Positions 22,501-34,656 of a stretch of 64,000 nt of DNA are shown piece by piece. The translations under genes were made by a program, and so were the position numbers. Each line of letters begins with the position of its first letter. Position 1 is the stretch's first letter. The notes under the pieces were generated by a model. The model did not search any database, was not told the origin of the DNA, and saw nothing but the letters and a program-made list of their open reading frames with translations. Origin of the DNA: Dioscorea cayenensis subsp. rotundata (lineage: Eukaryota; Streptophyta; Magnoliopsida; Dioscoreales; Dioscoreaceae); the NCBI RefSeq assembly GCF_009730915.1, contig NC_052489.1, positions 27,583,916-27,647,915 of the forward strand, written 5' to 3'.

Positions 22501-23760
22501 AAATAATGGCAAGTATCAGAGCATTCAAAATTGCCCAAAAATTTCTAAAGCAAACGTGTGTATGTTACTGTTTTGTAAATAAATCGGCAGACCCAGTTTG
22601 AGTATAATTTTCCAATTTAGAGCCCACTATCATATTCGACAATGAGAGAAGAGTAGCTAGTGAGGAGCAAGCATTTCCAATAAAGTATAAGCAAGGTCAT
22701 AGCCAGCAATAGTTCTCCATAAGAGAATGTTCATCAATTTTAGATGCACAGAAATGGTTCACTATTCATTCTTTCTTTGAGGAACTTCCGCCTTACTATT
22801 ACTAAACCATAAGCTACGATGGCTATCTAAGGAAACAGCACATATAAGCAGCATAAACAGGACCGAGCGTTGTTCTTAAAACTAGGTGATTGGTGATTGG
22901 CACGTTTAAGAATAAGCAAATGCAATGTTACTAAAAGCTTACTACCTTATCCATTATAAGTCTGCATCAATTGATGGAAGAAAAAGAATTATCCCAAAAG
23001 TAATATCAAAATTCGGTTATAAGCAGGACAGATGAGGCTATCTTACTCTGTGACCAAGTCAGTGATCCCCTTGTAATTAATATTCCGAGGCTTATTTACA
23101 GCTTCCATCACAACCTGCAAGACAAAACCCTAATTAAGTGAAAAAATGATGATGTGTTACAGAATCACAAAAAGATTGGAAAAAGGTTATCATTCTCTCA
23201 CTCCAAGTAAAGCATTGTGTGATCCTTCATCAATACACTAATTTGTGACGTAAAGTAGGTAATTTTAACACAAAAAAAAAAAGGAATGTTTTGATATCCA
23301 AACTACATCAAATATTCAAACAAAAGAAGCAATCTTACAATGCTTTCCCAAATAATGAAATACCAAATGTCTCCATACTCAGGATAAGGAGAATACCAAA
23401 TTGCAATCTAAGCATAGATTTTCGGTTCTAATCCTAACAACTCATAGCAAACAAAGAATGCCAGTAAAACTCGGAGAATACCTCTGCGCCAGTATTGGCA
23501 GCGGTCTCCACAACCTGGAGAAGGTGATCCGGGGGAATCAAGCCAGTTGATTGAGCTCCCACCTTCGGGTACTGTTTCTCAGTGGCAAAATCGGACAACG
23601 CCGCTCTTGCTCGAGTACTGCCCATAATTCCCCCAAAAGAGTGCAACCTTCTCCAATAGCGGCCATTGTTCAAGCTTATGACAGGAAGAGAAGGTGCAGG
23701 GATTGCCGAAACCCTTGGTCTGAGAGAGATTTGGGTGGAAAGGGAGAGAGCTCTAGCCAT
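19558..23760 (-). CDS. IMPL1: inositol monophosphatase-like protein, chloroplastic (IMPL1)
   Basis: Ten exons on the minus strand: 23482-23760, 23047-23114, 22053-22186, 21180-21268, 20968-21025, 20838-20890, 20149-20247, 19951-20064, 19733-19834 and 19558-19656. They total 1095 nt and encode 364 residues with every junction GT-AG and in phase. A Ser/Arg-rich transit peptide of about 60 residues precedes the phosphatase fold. Metal-binding and catalytic motifs are intact: the Glu-rich loop ILGEEGG, DPLDGTTNFAHGYPSFAVSV and the C-terminal WDMAAGVL. The ending KNKGIDFSLWFKPENY matches my memory of Arabidopsis IMPL1 and not IMPL2 (histidinol-phosphate phosphatase). The enzyme dephosphorylates inositol 1-phosphate and related sugar phosphates in plastids using Mg2+. 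The large introns of 0.8 kb (21269-22052 and 22187-23046) hold only AT-rich DNA. Confidence 0.95.
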
Positions 23761-24129
23761 TGCTCGTGTGGTGTTTGCGGAATTGCCTCAAAGAGATTCA
23801 CTTCGCTCTTTGAGCGCAGCCTCAGCTCGCGCTAACAAACATCTCCAACCCAACCACAACGAGATAAGTCATGTCTTGAGTCCATATATATATAGTTTAT
23901 TTGAAATGTTAAAAATTTAAAACTTAAAACAATACTGAAATATAAAGATCTGTTTATAATTTATTGTTAAATATAAGTGAATAAAGTTCATGGTTTATCA
24001 AGTGCACAGACGGGAAATGCATAGGTATAGAGTTAATATCTCTCACACATGTTTTTACCATCGTCTTGTATAAGTTGAAGTTTAAATTTATTTTATTGAT
24101 TAAATATAAATATTCTACACAGGAGATTC

Positions 24130-24375
24130 GGTGTCAATTGACAAAAAGTAAAAAAAAAATTATTATATTGAAGGTCATATATTGATTTTGAAAAATACAA
24201 CAAGTGCAAAACGTGTTCACGCGTTCTTATATTAAGAACCTTTTTATCGTACTTTGTGCACGAAAGACCTGTCACTATCCATGCATAGTATATTTTGTAT
24301 GAGTGAAATATGAACACCCGACCTCTCATGTAGAAGTGAATGCTTTATCCATTAAACTAACCCAATGTTGGCGGA
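24130..24375 (-). mobile_element. tRNA-derived SINE (probable)
   Basis: On the minus strand TAGTTTAATGG (24359-24349) fits the Pol III box A consensus, and about 35 bp on, GGTCGGGTGTTCATATTTC resembles box B. There is no acceptor stem, so it is not a tRNA gene. An unrelated body runs leftward to an A/T-rich end near 24130. The box A is one base different from the one in the SINE at 47395. Confidence 0.5.
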
Positions 24376-25076
24376 TAAAATATTTTTGAGAGAGATGAAT
24401 GGGTAACTCAACTTTATTAATCAATCATACACCACTAATATTAGACTAATAGATTAAAAATATATATTTAAAAAAAAATATGTATGTAAGAAATAAGAGA
24501 AAAAAAATAAATACAGCTAGTAACGTATCGTAATAAATTAAATTATTATAATTGAGATTGAAAGTGAGATCCTTCCCTTTATATTTGTATTCTCTCAAAA
24601 TGATCAGTTGATTATTCTCTAGTACTCTACTTTAAGTAAGTATATGTTTTGAACTAATTATGTAAATTATTTGTATTTTGGTGATAATTATTTCTTTATA
24701 TGAATTAATATCCTGATTATATATGTTTAAAATAATATATCATCGTTTTGAATTGTATATTTACTTTATTTTTTAGTGTAAAAATACTAAAATTATTTTT
24801 CCCATTCTTAAATCTTCCCAACAATCTCACCCCACTAGCTACAAATACAAGACAACGGTGCAAAAATATTAATAAACATCAGGTGGAATAAAGCAAATCC
24901 TTTTCTTACATATTAAATTTAACAAGGATATGCATCATTAAGTTTGTTATTCATTCATTAATTAAGTAATCCAAAATATAACCTTCTTTAAAGCTTTTTC
25001 TTATTCTTAAAATTGCATTACCACTCTGTCAATCAACATAAAGAATTTTGATTTTGGTTACAGGCTGTGTTAGATG

Positions 25077-25107
<31 letters not shown>

Positions 25108-25902
25108 CAACACGTACACATGTAATTCAAATGAAAGTGATCTATTGATCATATGGAATCAAACAAAAAGGCCTGAAAAAAATAAAATTAGATTTCTCAT
25201 CTTTCGGTTCATCAACTCAAAAAATTCAAAACCAACTCAAACTCTCTAACCACCACATGGCATGATGAAAGTAAAAATACCCACACATGCGTGCCTGATT
25301 CCTCTTTTTATTTTTTATATATAAACTTACGTCCATAATCACCACCACATATATTAGCCTATTATTTTCACATAATTAATTAAATCCTTGTAATAATATT
25401 ATAACTTATATTGTCTTGTCTTTGAAAGAAAGAAATAACAAAGGAAGAAGCATGGGGAGTTCCAAACACAAAACACAGTCAAACTCAATTTGAACATCAA
25501 ACTTAATTATTTGGAATATTAGTGACAATTAATATTGGATCAGTTGAGACCTACATAAGACTTGCCTGTCCATCCACCATTAATTATATTTGCCGCAACA
25601 ACTCCATTTCCTTGAAACTCCCAAACTCTCATCAATATATATATATATTGAGAAATTAATAATAAATAAATAAAGTAATATGAAAAAGAGAAGCCAAGAA
25701 ACGCGGTACAAGCGCCACCTATGCATGCCTAATAACTTCAGGACGAGACGTCTCGTCGAAGAAAACGAAACGCGTTTTTATATTTAATAAGTTGTAATTT
25801 TGGATGCCGGCCTTCAAATGTATATAAATATCCATCCATATTCTCAAACCATGAATATAAGCTTTCTATCATCTTCTTCTCTTCATCCAATCATCTCACA
25901 AT
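24376..25902. other. AT-rich intergenic stretch
   Basis: Holds an (AT)n run at 25081-25107 and the promoter of the CYSTM gene. The promoter part includes ACGTCTCGTCG-type CG-containing sequence near 25742-25760 and a TATATAAATA box at about 25820-25830, some 75 bp before the start codon. No gene recognised. Confidence 0.5.
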
Positions 25903-26361
25903 ATGAGTCAGTTTGATCACCACCAGACTCCTCCTCAAGGTCTTTCTTTTTTCTTTTTTCTTTTTCTTTTTTTACCCATAATATATATATATATATGTGT
26001 GTGTGCTAATATTAGTATTATTTATTTATTTATTTATTTTTTTAATTGCATATATATGTAGTTTATCCACCACCTACAACTGCTTATCCTCCGCCGGGAC
26101 AAGTGGCACCACCAGCTCCGATGGGTTACCCGGTGAGTGATGACGTCGGCGTTGCTGCTCCATACCAGCAATCGGTGCCCATGGAAACTAAAAGCCGTGG
26201 TGATGGTTTCTGGAAAGGATGGTGAGTTATATATATATATATAATGGTAGTTTTATTTTATCAAGTTGTTGATTATTTATTTTATGTTAATTGGGAAATT
26301 TATTTTGAAATGCAGTTGTGCTGCCCTGTGCTGCTGCTGTGTGTTGGATATGTGTGTCTGA
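25903..26361 (+). CDS. small Pro/Tyr-rich CYSTM protein
   Basis: Three exons (25903-25939, 26062-26221, 26316-26361) give only 80 residues, which would be missed by simple open-frame scans. The N-terminal half is Pro/Gln/Tyr rich (PPPTTAYPPPGQVAPPAPMG) and the C terminus is GFWKGCCAALCCCCVLDMCV, the cysteine-rich transmembrane (CYSTM) module. Such tail-anchored proteins sit at the plasma membrane and are linked to stress resistance; the Cys cluster is thought to be lipidated or membrane embedded. Intron phases 1 and 2 fit, and the last exon is 46 nt. A TATA box lies about 75 bp upstream. Confidence 0.92.
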
Positions 26362-27295
26362 GTGGCAAAACAGGAGATATATATATATATATATATTTAT
26401 GTTCTCATTGTTCTTGTGTTTGTAATGTTAACTTGTATTTGTATGTGTTGTTAATTTGTTGTTGTATGTTGTTGTTCTTGTAGACAGTAATTCTTTGTAA
26501 ATTAAAAGAGAGCTTTCTCTATCTATGTTTATATATATATATATATATTTTTATTTATATTATGAAAAATTTTCGCCATAAGATCAACATCATGAAACCT
26601 ACATTTACCTGCCACGTTGTCCCGCATGCTTGCAAGATGAGGAAATGAATAGCTTCATTGGCAGCAAAAGTCAAACTATCAACTTCTGCTCCGTAGAGAA
26701 GTAGTGCATATATAATTAAAACAAGGTGAAGTACCTGAATGGCTTTTTTAGTGGATCATGACATCAATGATATAATATATATATATATATATATATATAA
26801 AGAGAGATGATAAAGATGAAAGACCAAAAGTAAGAGAGAGAGCTCCAAAATTAGCTGAGGTGGTTCAACAAACAGTTGATAAGAGTCCAAAGTTTTCAGC
26901 TAGCTAACATGATGTGCAAAGACATTGGCTTACCATTTACCAATTTCAACCAACCACCATAGAAAGGTATTCCTGTTATTTGCCTGTTTTTATTATTTTT
27001 TTAATCCACTTGCTAATCAAAATATTTAATTAATAGGAAAAATTCGACACAAATATATATAAGATAGTATTGTATTTGGTCATAATAATATTAATTAACT
27101 TTAGATCTTCAAATTCAGCCCTGTCCATTATTAACAGCCCAAGGACCAAAGTCTTTGGGCCATCCCATTGATTGGCTTAAGACCCAGTCCATCTGAATAT
27201 TTATATTTATATATATCATAAACTCAGTCGGAGTAAAGTATTGAAAGACCTCTTCCAGAAGATTTTTTTTTTCATTTACAATTCAAACTCAAAAT

Positions 27296-27560
27296 TATAG
27301 TTTATTGACTAAAATTTTTTTTTTTTTTAACAAAGTCGGGCTACAAAGCAAAAAAATAAATAGGTGCGGAGTACGTGCACCAGTTATAGTGGCTTGACTG
27401 ATCTTCTAAAGATAAACTCCCCATCATGTAATTTTAAAAGGGAGAACGAGAGGTATTTTTTACACATGACTCCCACATGAGACACAAAAAAATGAATTAT
27501 AATTTGAGATATTTAAACACATATAGACCTAATCCACAGTTTATGACAAACTTTTACATT
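27296..27560 (-). mobile_element. SINE copy, same family as 47395-47610
   Basis: The reverse complement contains TCTCATGTGGGAGTCATGTG and, further on, GGAGTTTATCTTTAGAAGAT then CAGTCAAGC, in the same order as GGTCACATGTGGGAGTTATG and GGAGTTATCTCCAGGAGATC then AGTCAGC in the plus-strand copy at 47395. It ends in TTTGTTAAAAAAAAA, an A tail. Heads with boxes A and B are poorly preserved here. Confidence 0.5.
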
Positions 27561-28410
27561 TTGGACCCACCTATTACTCCCAATAATATTATCTTACATA
27601 TTATTTCACGGGAATAAATTGGATTGCAATTGTCTTTTCTTTTGATATCATATCAAACATCATATAAGCACATAGAAAAATCTTATATAAATTTGATTAT
27701 AGGACATAAATCTTTCTGTTCTACTGTTGCAACATCAATATCTATAAAGTTTGAAAAGAGAGAGAGAGAGAGAAGCAAACCTTGACCTTAATGAAAGAAA
27801 GAAATCTATGGAAATGAGAGAAAGAGAAGGAAATGAGAAAGAAATAAGAAAACAAGAGGAAAGCCATGTGCCACCATCTAGTAGTCATTAATCAAATTGG
27901 AAAGAAAGGTGGTCCTCTATTCCTTCTGGTCTGTCCTCATGTCTCAATGCTTGTCAACCCCATGATACCACAGACACAAAGAACCACCATGCCTAAAGAC
28001 AAGCACCTTTGTCTTTCCCTTCAGGATTCCTTTCTATTATATATAATAGTCATAATAATATAAAGGCAATTAACAAATATTATGACCTTTCTTTTTTTCA
28101 AAGGATTGTTCAATGGATCATGTTACCTGTTTGCTACGTACGTAGAGGAGAAAGATTCATATATAATATATATAACGTACCATGCGTAATTAAGTTGGTG
28201 ATTATATATACCCTTTAAAATATTGTGTGCTCAAAACTCTCTTTTGTAGGACTCTTGAGTTTGTTTCAACTTTTTCTCCTTTCTACTAAAACATTATTGA
28301 TATTATTTATTTTTTAATGTATTAATCTTGCATGAAGTTGTTTTGCAATGCGAAGTTTTTTATGAATATTGGTATATATATTATATATGGTATTGATATA
28401 GTACTTAAAG
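27561..28410. other. intergenic stretch with purine-rich segment
   Basis: A GA-rich tract (27756-27862) is followed by about 200 bp of more balanced composition (27863-28060) with an inverted repeat AAAGACAA / TTTGTCTTT near 27996-28017. It could belong to a noncoding transcript, but I see no open frame with a domain and no known miRNA. Confidence 0.35.
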
Positions 28411-28677
28411 CATCATCTCGCGGGACGTTCGTAGATAGCGTCACGGCAGCATGAACTTTAATAAGTGATCGACGATCGCGATTGATTCGATTCATCGCTC
28501 TGAGATTTATCGGATTGTTGATTAAAAATCATCGCAGTCCCTGCTTTTTTATCGATTTTATGAATAGTCGCGACGATCGTTCTTGTTACGTAGAATGGTG
28601 TCACTGGTTAGTTTAATCCAGCTGCATATCAACGCTCACATATTACGAATCATGAGCGTAGGCAGAGTGACGTCATC

Positions 28678-28680
<3 letters not shown>
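28411..28680. other. isolated CpG-containing segment of unknown origin
   Basis: About 270 bp with many CG dinucleotides (ACGTTCG, TCGACGATCGCG, GTCGCGACGATCG, CGCTC...GAGCG) stands out against flanks that have almost none. It contains short inverted pairs such as GATCGACGATCGCG against CGCGACGATCG and CGCTCA/TGAGCG, and ends directly in a (TA)n run (28681-28722). No open frame, tRNA-like box pair or known family was recognised. Confidence 0.4.

Positions 28681-28722
<42 letters not shown>
28681..28722. repeat. (TA)n microsatellite
   Basis: About 21 TA units directly after the CpG-containing segment; it may mark the 3' tail of an unrecognised retroposed element. Confidence 0.95.
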
Positions 28723-28725
<3 letters not shown>

Positions 28726-30479
28726 TTTGCAACTAATAGGGTGATGATGCACAGATAATTCTCAATTAGTTGTTTTCTCCCAAAAGCTCTATTTGTCATT
28801 CAGTGTATTCTCTTTCTCACCGTTGTCTCTTTTAATCCTCTGATATTTTTTTAAAGTAATTTTTTTCTTATTTAATTTTATTAGAACATCTCGATATTTT
28901 TATATATGCTCTTTCTTTGTTTTTTATTAGTGTTTTTTCTTATTAATATATTTTTATGATTTATTAATACTTATTAAAAAAAACTAGTGATAGTCCATAG
29001 GCTAAGTAGCTCATAAAGCCTATCAGACATCAAGAATTTTCTCCACCGTTTCTATAAAAGACCAAAGAATCTATAAATAGTGTTTTCTTTATTTAAAATA
29101 GGTGATTAAACAGCTAATTATTTTAGGGTATTAAAATAAATGTACAAATTAAATAATACAAGGTCACAAAACAGCAAGGCCACAATGTCTTATTAGCAAA
29201 GCTAAAAATTTCATCCCTATGATTAGGCCATCTATTTAATGGTTTTTTTATTTAATTGTCTTGCAAAAAGACATACAATTTACTTTTTTTAAAATATTTT
29301 TATGGAGTTATTTCATGTGTTTTTATGAATAAAATATTCCGTCAAAGAATTAAATTCTTTTTAAGATCTATCAAAATTGTTCTTGTCTTCCAACTGAGTA
29401 ATGTTCATGAACTTTCAATTTAAAAAATCATAGATATTACTGTGAATAAATCAATATGGTTTAAGGACCAAAAATATAAATTCAATTGCAAATAAAGAAT
29501 TATTGTAAGATACCATACAAGTCTAATACTAAAACCTTCTCGAGTGATCATCCATCATAATATTTTCTCCTCGCATATGTTTGTATGTATATATCTATAT
29601 ATATATACATATATAGTAAGTTAATAGTCTCAATTAGTTGGAGTTGGTTATATAAAATTTTTCCCTTTTATATTGCTTTATCAAGTGCTAGAAGGCTAAA
29701 TAAACTAAACTTATATATATATAATTTTGTAAAATTTCAACTAAATACTTTATTTAGTCTACCTCTACTTTTCTATGATCCTCAATCTAAAAAACTCACT
29801 TTTATTATGAGGACATATGCTAATCATTTAATAACATATTCATATATACCATCTTAAATAATTTTTTTTTTTAACTTACACAATTTATTTTAAATAAATT
29901 TATTTTTTAGTTGGTGGTTATTCCTATATAATAACACCTGATGTGTGCATATTACCTTAAACAATTTTTTTTAAATTTGTTAATAATAAATATTAATTTT
30001 AATTTATTTTAAATAAATTTATTATTTTATCGGTCATTCTTGATAACATCTGACACACGTACATGTAAATGTAATTTTTAAGAAAAAAAAAAAGAAATTG
30101 TTGAGAGAGAGAGAGAGAGAGCAAAGTCATTGTCACAAGGAGCTGTAGCAAAGGGACCAAAACCCATCATTAAAAACTGTGATACATATTATTGACAAAC
30201 ATAATTAATAATGGTGCAAGAAATTAAGGGAAGGAGAGATCATATAAACACTGAAGTTGCATTTACAAAGAAAGAGAAAGAGAGAAAGAGAGAAAGAAAG
30301 GAGAGATGAAAAGGGAGCTCCTCAACCCACAACCACCCTCCATGCATGGCTCGTGAGTTAGAGCTTGCTTCTTTCTTTCTCTTTCTCTCTTTCTCCTTTT
30401 TTTCTCTTGTGTTTTCATTGAAACACCATCTATATATTCAGATAAATCCCTCTATTTGTTCTTCAATTCATTGTTTTTT

Positions 30480-30692
30480 GTTTTGAGAGGTTGAAGCTGC
30501 CAGCATGATCTGATCCTTATAGTTTTATCCTCTAATTCCCATGCTCTCTTCATATATATATATATGTGTGTGTGTGTCTTTAATTAAGTCTCATTGTTTT
30601 TAATTGTTCCTTCTTCAAGAGCATGGGTTTTGTTTCATATATATGATGATCAGGTCATCTTGCAGCTTCAATCACTCATCAACAAAATCATC
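30480..30692 (+). ncRNA. MIR167: miR167 precursor hairpin
   Basis: The mature miRNA lies on the 5' arm at 30492-30513 and begins TGAAGCTGCCAGCATGATCT, the invariant miR167 sequence, with the GA ending seen in some family members. The 3' arm at about 30659-30680 (AGGTCATCTTGCAGCTTCAA) pairs with it through the whole duplex with few mismatches, and pairing continues outside (GAGGTTGAAGC with GCTTCAATCACTC). The loop region is about 145 nt, long but normal for plant MIR167 genes. TATAAACA at 30244 is a plausible TATA element for the primary transcript. miR167 directs cleavage of ARF6 and ARF8 mRNAs and so tunes auxin responses in flower and root development. Short open frames here are not protein genes. 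Confidence 0.95.
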
Positions 30693-30859
30693 ACAAATTT
30701 TACATGCATTCACTCCATCATGAACAGGTACTGATCATCATCATAAATCTTTAGCTTTCTTCTTTAAATTTTTTTTTTAAACTTTTCATTAGTTTCTTCA
30801 ACATGCATGCACTCATTGATTTCTAATTATCTCTATTAGCTCTTGTTTTTGTTCTTCAT

Positions 30860-30860
<1 letters not shown>

Positions 30861-30894
<34 letters not shown>
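30861..30894. repeat. (ATG)n trinucleotide microsatellite
   Basis: Eleven TGA/ATG units about 170 bp downstream of the miR167 3' arm, probably still inside the primary transcript region. It explains the poly-His frame on the minus strand. Confidence 0.95.
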
Positions 30895-31536
30895 CAGCAT
30901 ACACATATAGCAGTATCAGAGAATAAAAAAAAAAAGGAAAAAAAAAAAGGATATATATGTGGAACTTGTGTGGGGTATTATTCACCATCTCCACATCTTC
31001 TGTCTGAATAGTTATCATCAAAACATCCATCAATCTTTTGGTTTTGGTATTGTTAACAACCCAAGGATCATTTAATTTCAACTGTCCATTAAAATTAATT
31101 AGATTAATTGGTTGTTGTAATGTGGAAATCACTGGTGGACCACAGTATCATTACACATCCATGTGTGCATGTCTGCCCATTTGTGCTCCTCTCTTAATTT
31201 CTACCTTCATCTCTTCACTAATTCTTCATCAATTAATCAATCATTAAAGAAATATATTCATCAAATCATGAAATGTTTCAGTAAAAAAACTTATATATCA
31301 TCAATTGAATCCATGACTGTAGCTTCTAAGGTGGGGGGCAGAACATAGACCATTGCATTGATAGTATCATCCATCACTGTCCCCCACTTCCAACGGTCAT
31401 TAATTCCTAATTCTGCACATTGTTCTTCTTTCTTTCTTTTTTCTGAATTCCAGTACATGCAAACCATAAAATAGCATTAATTCATGAATCCAAATGTTCA
31501 TCAATAACTTGCTGCATTCATTGTCACTTGTTCAGA

Positions 31537-31540
<4 letters not shown>

Positions 31541-31573
<33 letters not shown>

Positions 31574-31802
31574 GTATGTATATGGTTTATCCATTAATGT
31601 TGCTTGAAAAAAAAAGGCAATGCAAAGCATAGAGTATATATGTAATATGACAGACCTTAAGAAAATATTTATAAGATCCGGATGTTGGTACTTAACTGTG
31701 ATAAGTCCATAATGGTTGTTTCTTTTATGCCTTCAATGTATGCAATCAGGCCATGTGGTTCCTCTCTAAGAATGTCTAAAGCCATGCCTTTTGGAATCCC
31801 AT

Positions 31803-31842
<40 letters not shown>

Positions 31843-31914
31843 TCTCTTTCTGTCTATCACAAACTACTGTTTCTTTCATGTCTTTATAAAGCATCTTCAA
31901 CTGTGTACTTGCTC

Positions 31915-31951
<37 letters not shown>
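31541..31951. repeat. cluster of microsatellites: (TA)n/(TATG)n, (CT)n, (AT)n
   Basis: (TA)n followed by (TATG)n at about 31541-31581, (CT)n at 31804-31838 and (AT)n at 31916-31951. No gene between them could be supported. Confidence 0.85.
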
Positions 31952-31952
<1 letters not shown>

Positions 31953-34656
31953 CATCTTCATCTTTGTTAGATTTAACTGCCGTGTGTGTTTGTGTGTTTG
32001 TGTATACATAGTGTTTCCTTTTTATAACATAGCTTAATCATAGTTTCATATATGGAGAGTTTTCTTTTTATTAATCATGAGGAAGTGAAAATTATCATTA
32101 AAATTGTTTCTTTTTTTTTAATTTGGATGAAGATGGGCAAACGAAAAGTGAAATCCAGAGTGTTTATTTTCTTGTTGAAATTAAAACATAAGCGTATTTT
32201 AACTTCATCACATGGCGAAAATTGAGATATATATATATAATTTTATTTATATTTTTATTAGATATTTTTCACCAAAAAGAATCGAAAAATGAAAGAATTA
32301 AAAGTATAACTTAGTGGTTTTCTACTTTGCTTATGTTTAAGAGGAAATCTCTCCAGCATAATGTAATAAAAAAATTAAAAATAATACTTGTCATTAATTT
32401 ATAAAAAAAGAATTCTAAAAATAAAAGTAGGTTAAGGTGCTCATTTGTTTGATTCATAGAAATGATACTTTTATATGAAATAAAATAAAAAAAATGTACA
32501 TTTTTCTTAATTGTGTTCACAAATAAACCATTAAAAATATTTAAAATAAATAGATTTATTTTCTAATTGTTTTTTTAATAGATGACAACAAACAATCTTT
32601 ACTTTTATTATGACATGCATAAATGTGAAGCATAATTACAAATTCACCATACATCTATATTTTTACTGTATGTAAGTTTTGGGTTTCAATTTTGAGTTTT
32701 CTTTTAAATTAGCATCTTATGTAAGGGTTTCAATATTAATAGGTTAAACTGCTATAGTCTATAGGTCTAATTTTCTCATATTTTTCTCTCCAAAACAAAT
32801 ACGGCAAATACGGATTAAAAGAAACAAATCATAGCTAAAATAGAAGCAGGAGAAACTCTGAAATACAGAGGAAATATGGAAGTTGACTTCCTCCTAAACA
32901 GCTTGAAGTGCTATAAATCATTCTTATTCCCAACATTGGCCCACTTACTTGCAAACACAAACTGCAAGTGCTCTTACAAAGTTCAGTGGATTCACATCCC
33001 TCATCATTTTACAAATATTATATATAAACTTAATGAAAAATTTAACCTTATTCTAACAACTTCCACCTCTCAATCACCTAATCCTGAAAGTGACTTTTCC
33101 TCTTATTTCTCCTCCTCTATAAAGTAATGCATGTCTTTAATCTAAACAATAAAATCCATCTTTTAAGTGCCTGAACTTTAGGCTTTAGACAATGAATTCC
33201 AAGAATTGATGCTAAGATTTGCACACTTTAAATTTTTTTTTCTTAAAAACAAACATTATTTAATTTAGCACTTTAAGGATGGATTCCAATCCTAAAGTCC
33301 ACTATTTGTAATAAATTATCAGTGTATAAAAGTCTTCAAGAACAACCATCATTCATGCTTAGCCAATACATATCAATATAGGTTTCAATCTTTTATGTTT
33401 CATTTATTTATTTGATAATGATCTATATCTGAATCTATCTATCCATTTAATTAGTGTGATTGAATTAATTAAGTTCTAGTTACTGAAAAATGATAAGAAT
33501 TACTGCAAAATAAGGATGAAAAGATTCAGAAATTTCAATGTCTGGTCCAATCTTTGAAGCTGATTGATGAGACATTTGCCAAATGATGTGCGGTTTATGT
33601 ACGTCTCGTGTCTTGTTTTGGTCGGACGTTGTTAATAACCATTGACAATTCTAACATTCATCAAGGACTCAAAAGTTTAGAGATTAATTAAAATTTAATA
33701 TTTGTTTCTTTTATTGTAAATTTGTAATCCCTCTTATTATATATATATATATATATATTCCAAGTTCAATGAGAAGAGAAAGATAATTTTTTAAAGAATG
33801 TTTTTTAATTGGTTTCTGACTATATTTTACTGGGTATAAAATCAAATATGGTATTACATATATGCATAGTTTACCAGGTGAAAAATTAATATTTGATCAA
33901 ACCTGTGCAGACATGTGAATGCAAATAATAATTTTTATAGGGGTATAAACGCATAAGATTAAGAAAATAGACATCAAGACATAACAACACAGCAGAAGAT
34001 TCAAGCATATCTGCAAATTTTCCTTTAGCTGCAACATCAACATGTCATACCATGTCAAATTGATGAGTCACACCATTTTATAGACAATTGCATTATGAAG
34101 GTTCTGATAATCAAAGAAAAATCATTCACACTGATGACTTCGACATAATCATGACCCGACACATTTCGTATGAACAAGACATAAGAGAGTATTTCATAAT
34201 GCATGAAGAAAACAGCAGCTCGAATGATATATTTCATCTCGAAGAGGAAGTGATTCCTGAGCTCGAGCTAAATGTTTTTTCTTATACTCAAGACGTGACG
34301 TACAAATGGAGCTTGAGCTCGAGGATTGAGTAAATTATATCCTAATATCGGCTTTCGGTACTTTAAGTGCTAAGGAAATGCCATAACTTGAGACACAGAA
34401 AACTGTAAGAACATTGGCTTGTTGGATGACTGACCTGTGCATTGCCACCGCCGCACAAAACCATTTTATTGCTGCAATGTGGCAGTAGAGAGGATTAATC
34501 ATGCGCCGAACCCAGTTGACTCTAGATTCGTCGTTGATTCTATATAGGCCATTGTGCAGAAAAAAGTAGTTGCCCTCTTACAGTGACATAAATTTATTCT
34601 ACAGAGCTCAACTTGCCGGCAAGCTGATGCATGATTGATAATGGTGTGAATCCTGT
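31952..34656. other. long intergenic stretch, no supported gene
   Basis: AT-rich throughout except 33940-34650, which is more balanced and includes the 3' UTR of the NAL1-like gene. A frame at 34088-34333 (81 codons, acidic, with HEENSSSNDIFHLEEEVIPE) and one at 32876-33127 (83 codons) have near-coding composition, but neither shows a domain, splice partners or a family I recognise. Confidence 0.4.

Noticed and set aside
30300-30345. miR159/miR319-like sequence (AAGGGAGCTCCT)
   Set aside because: Only a partial match and no complementary arm nearby; it lies in the leader of the miR167 primary transcript.
30836-31132. Open frame with poly-His
   Set aside because: Produced by the (ATG)n microsatellite read on the minus strand.
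34088-34333. 81-codon acidic open frame downstream of the NAL1-like gene
   Set aside because: No domain, no partner exons, no recognised homologue; kept only as a note in the intergenic entry.
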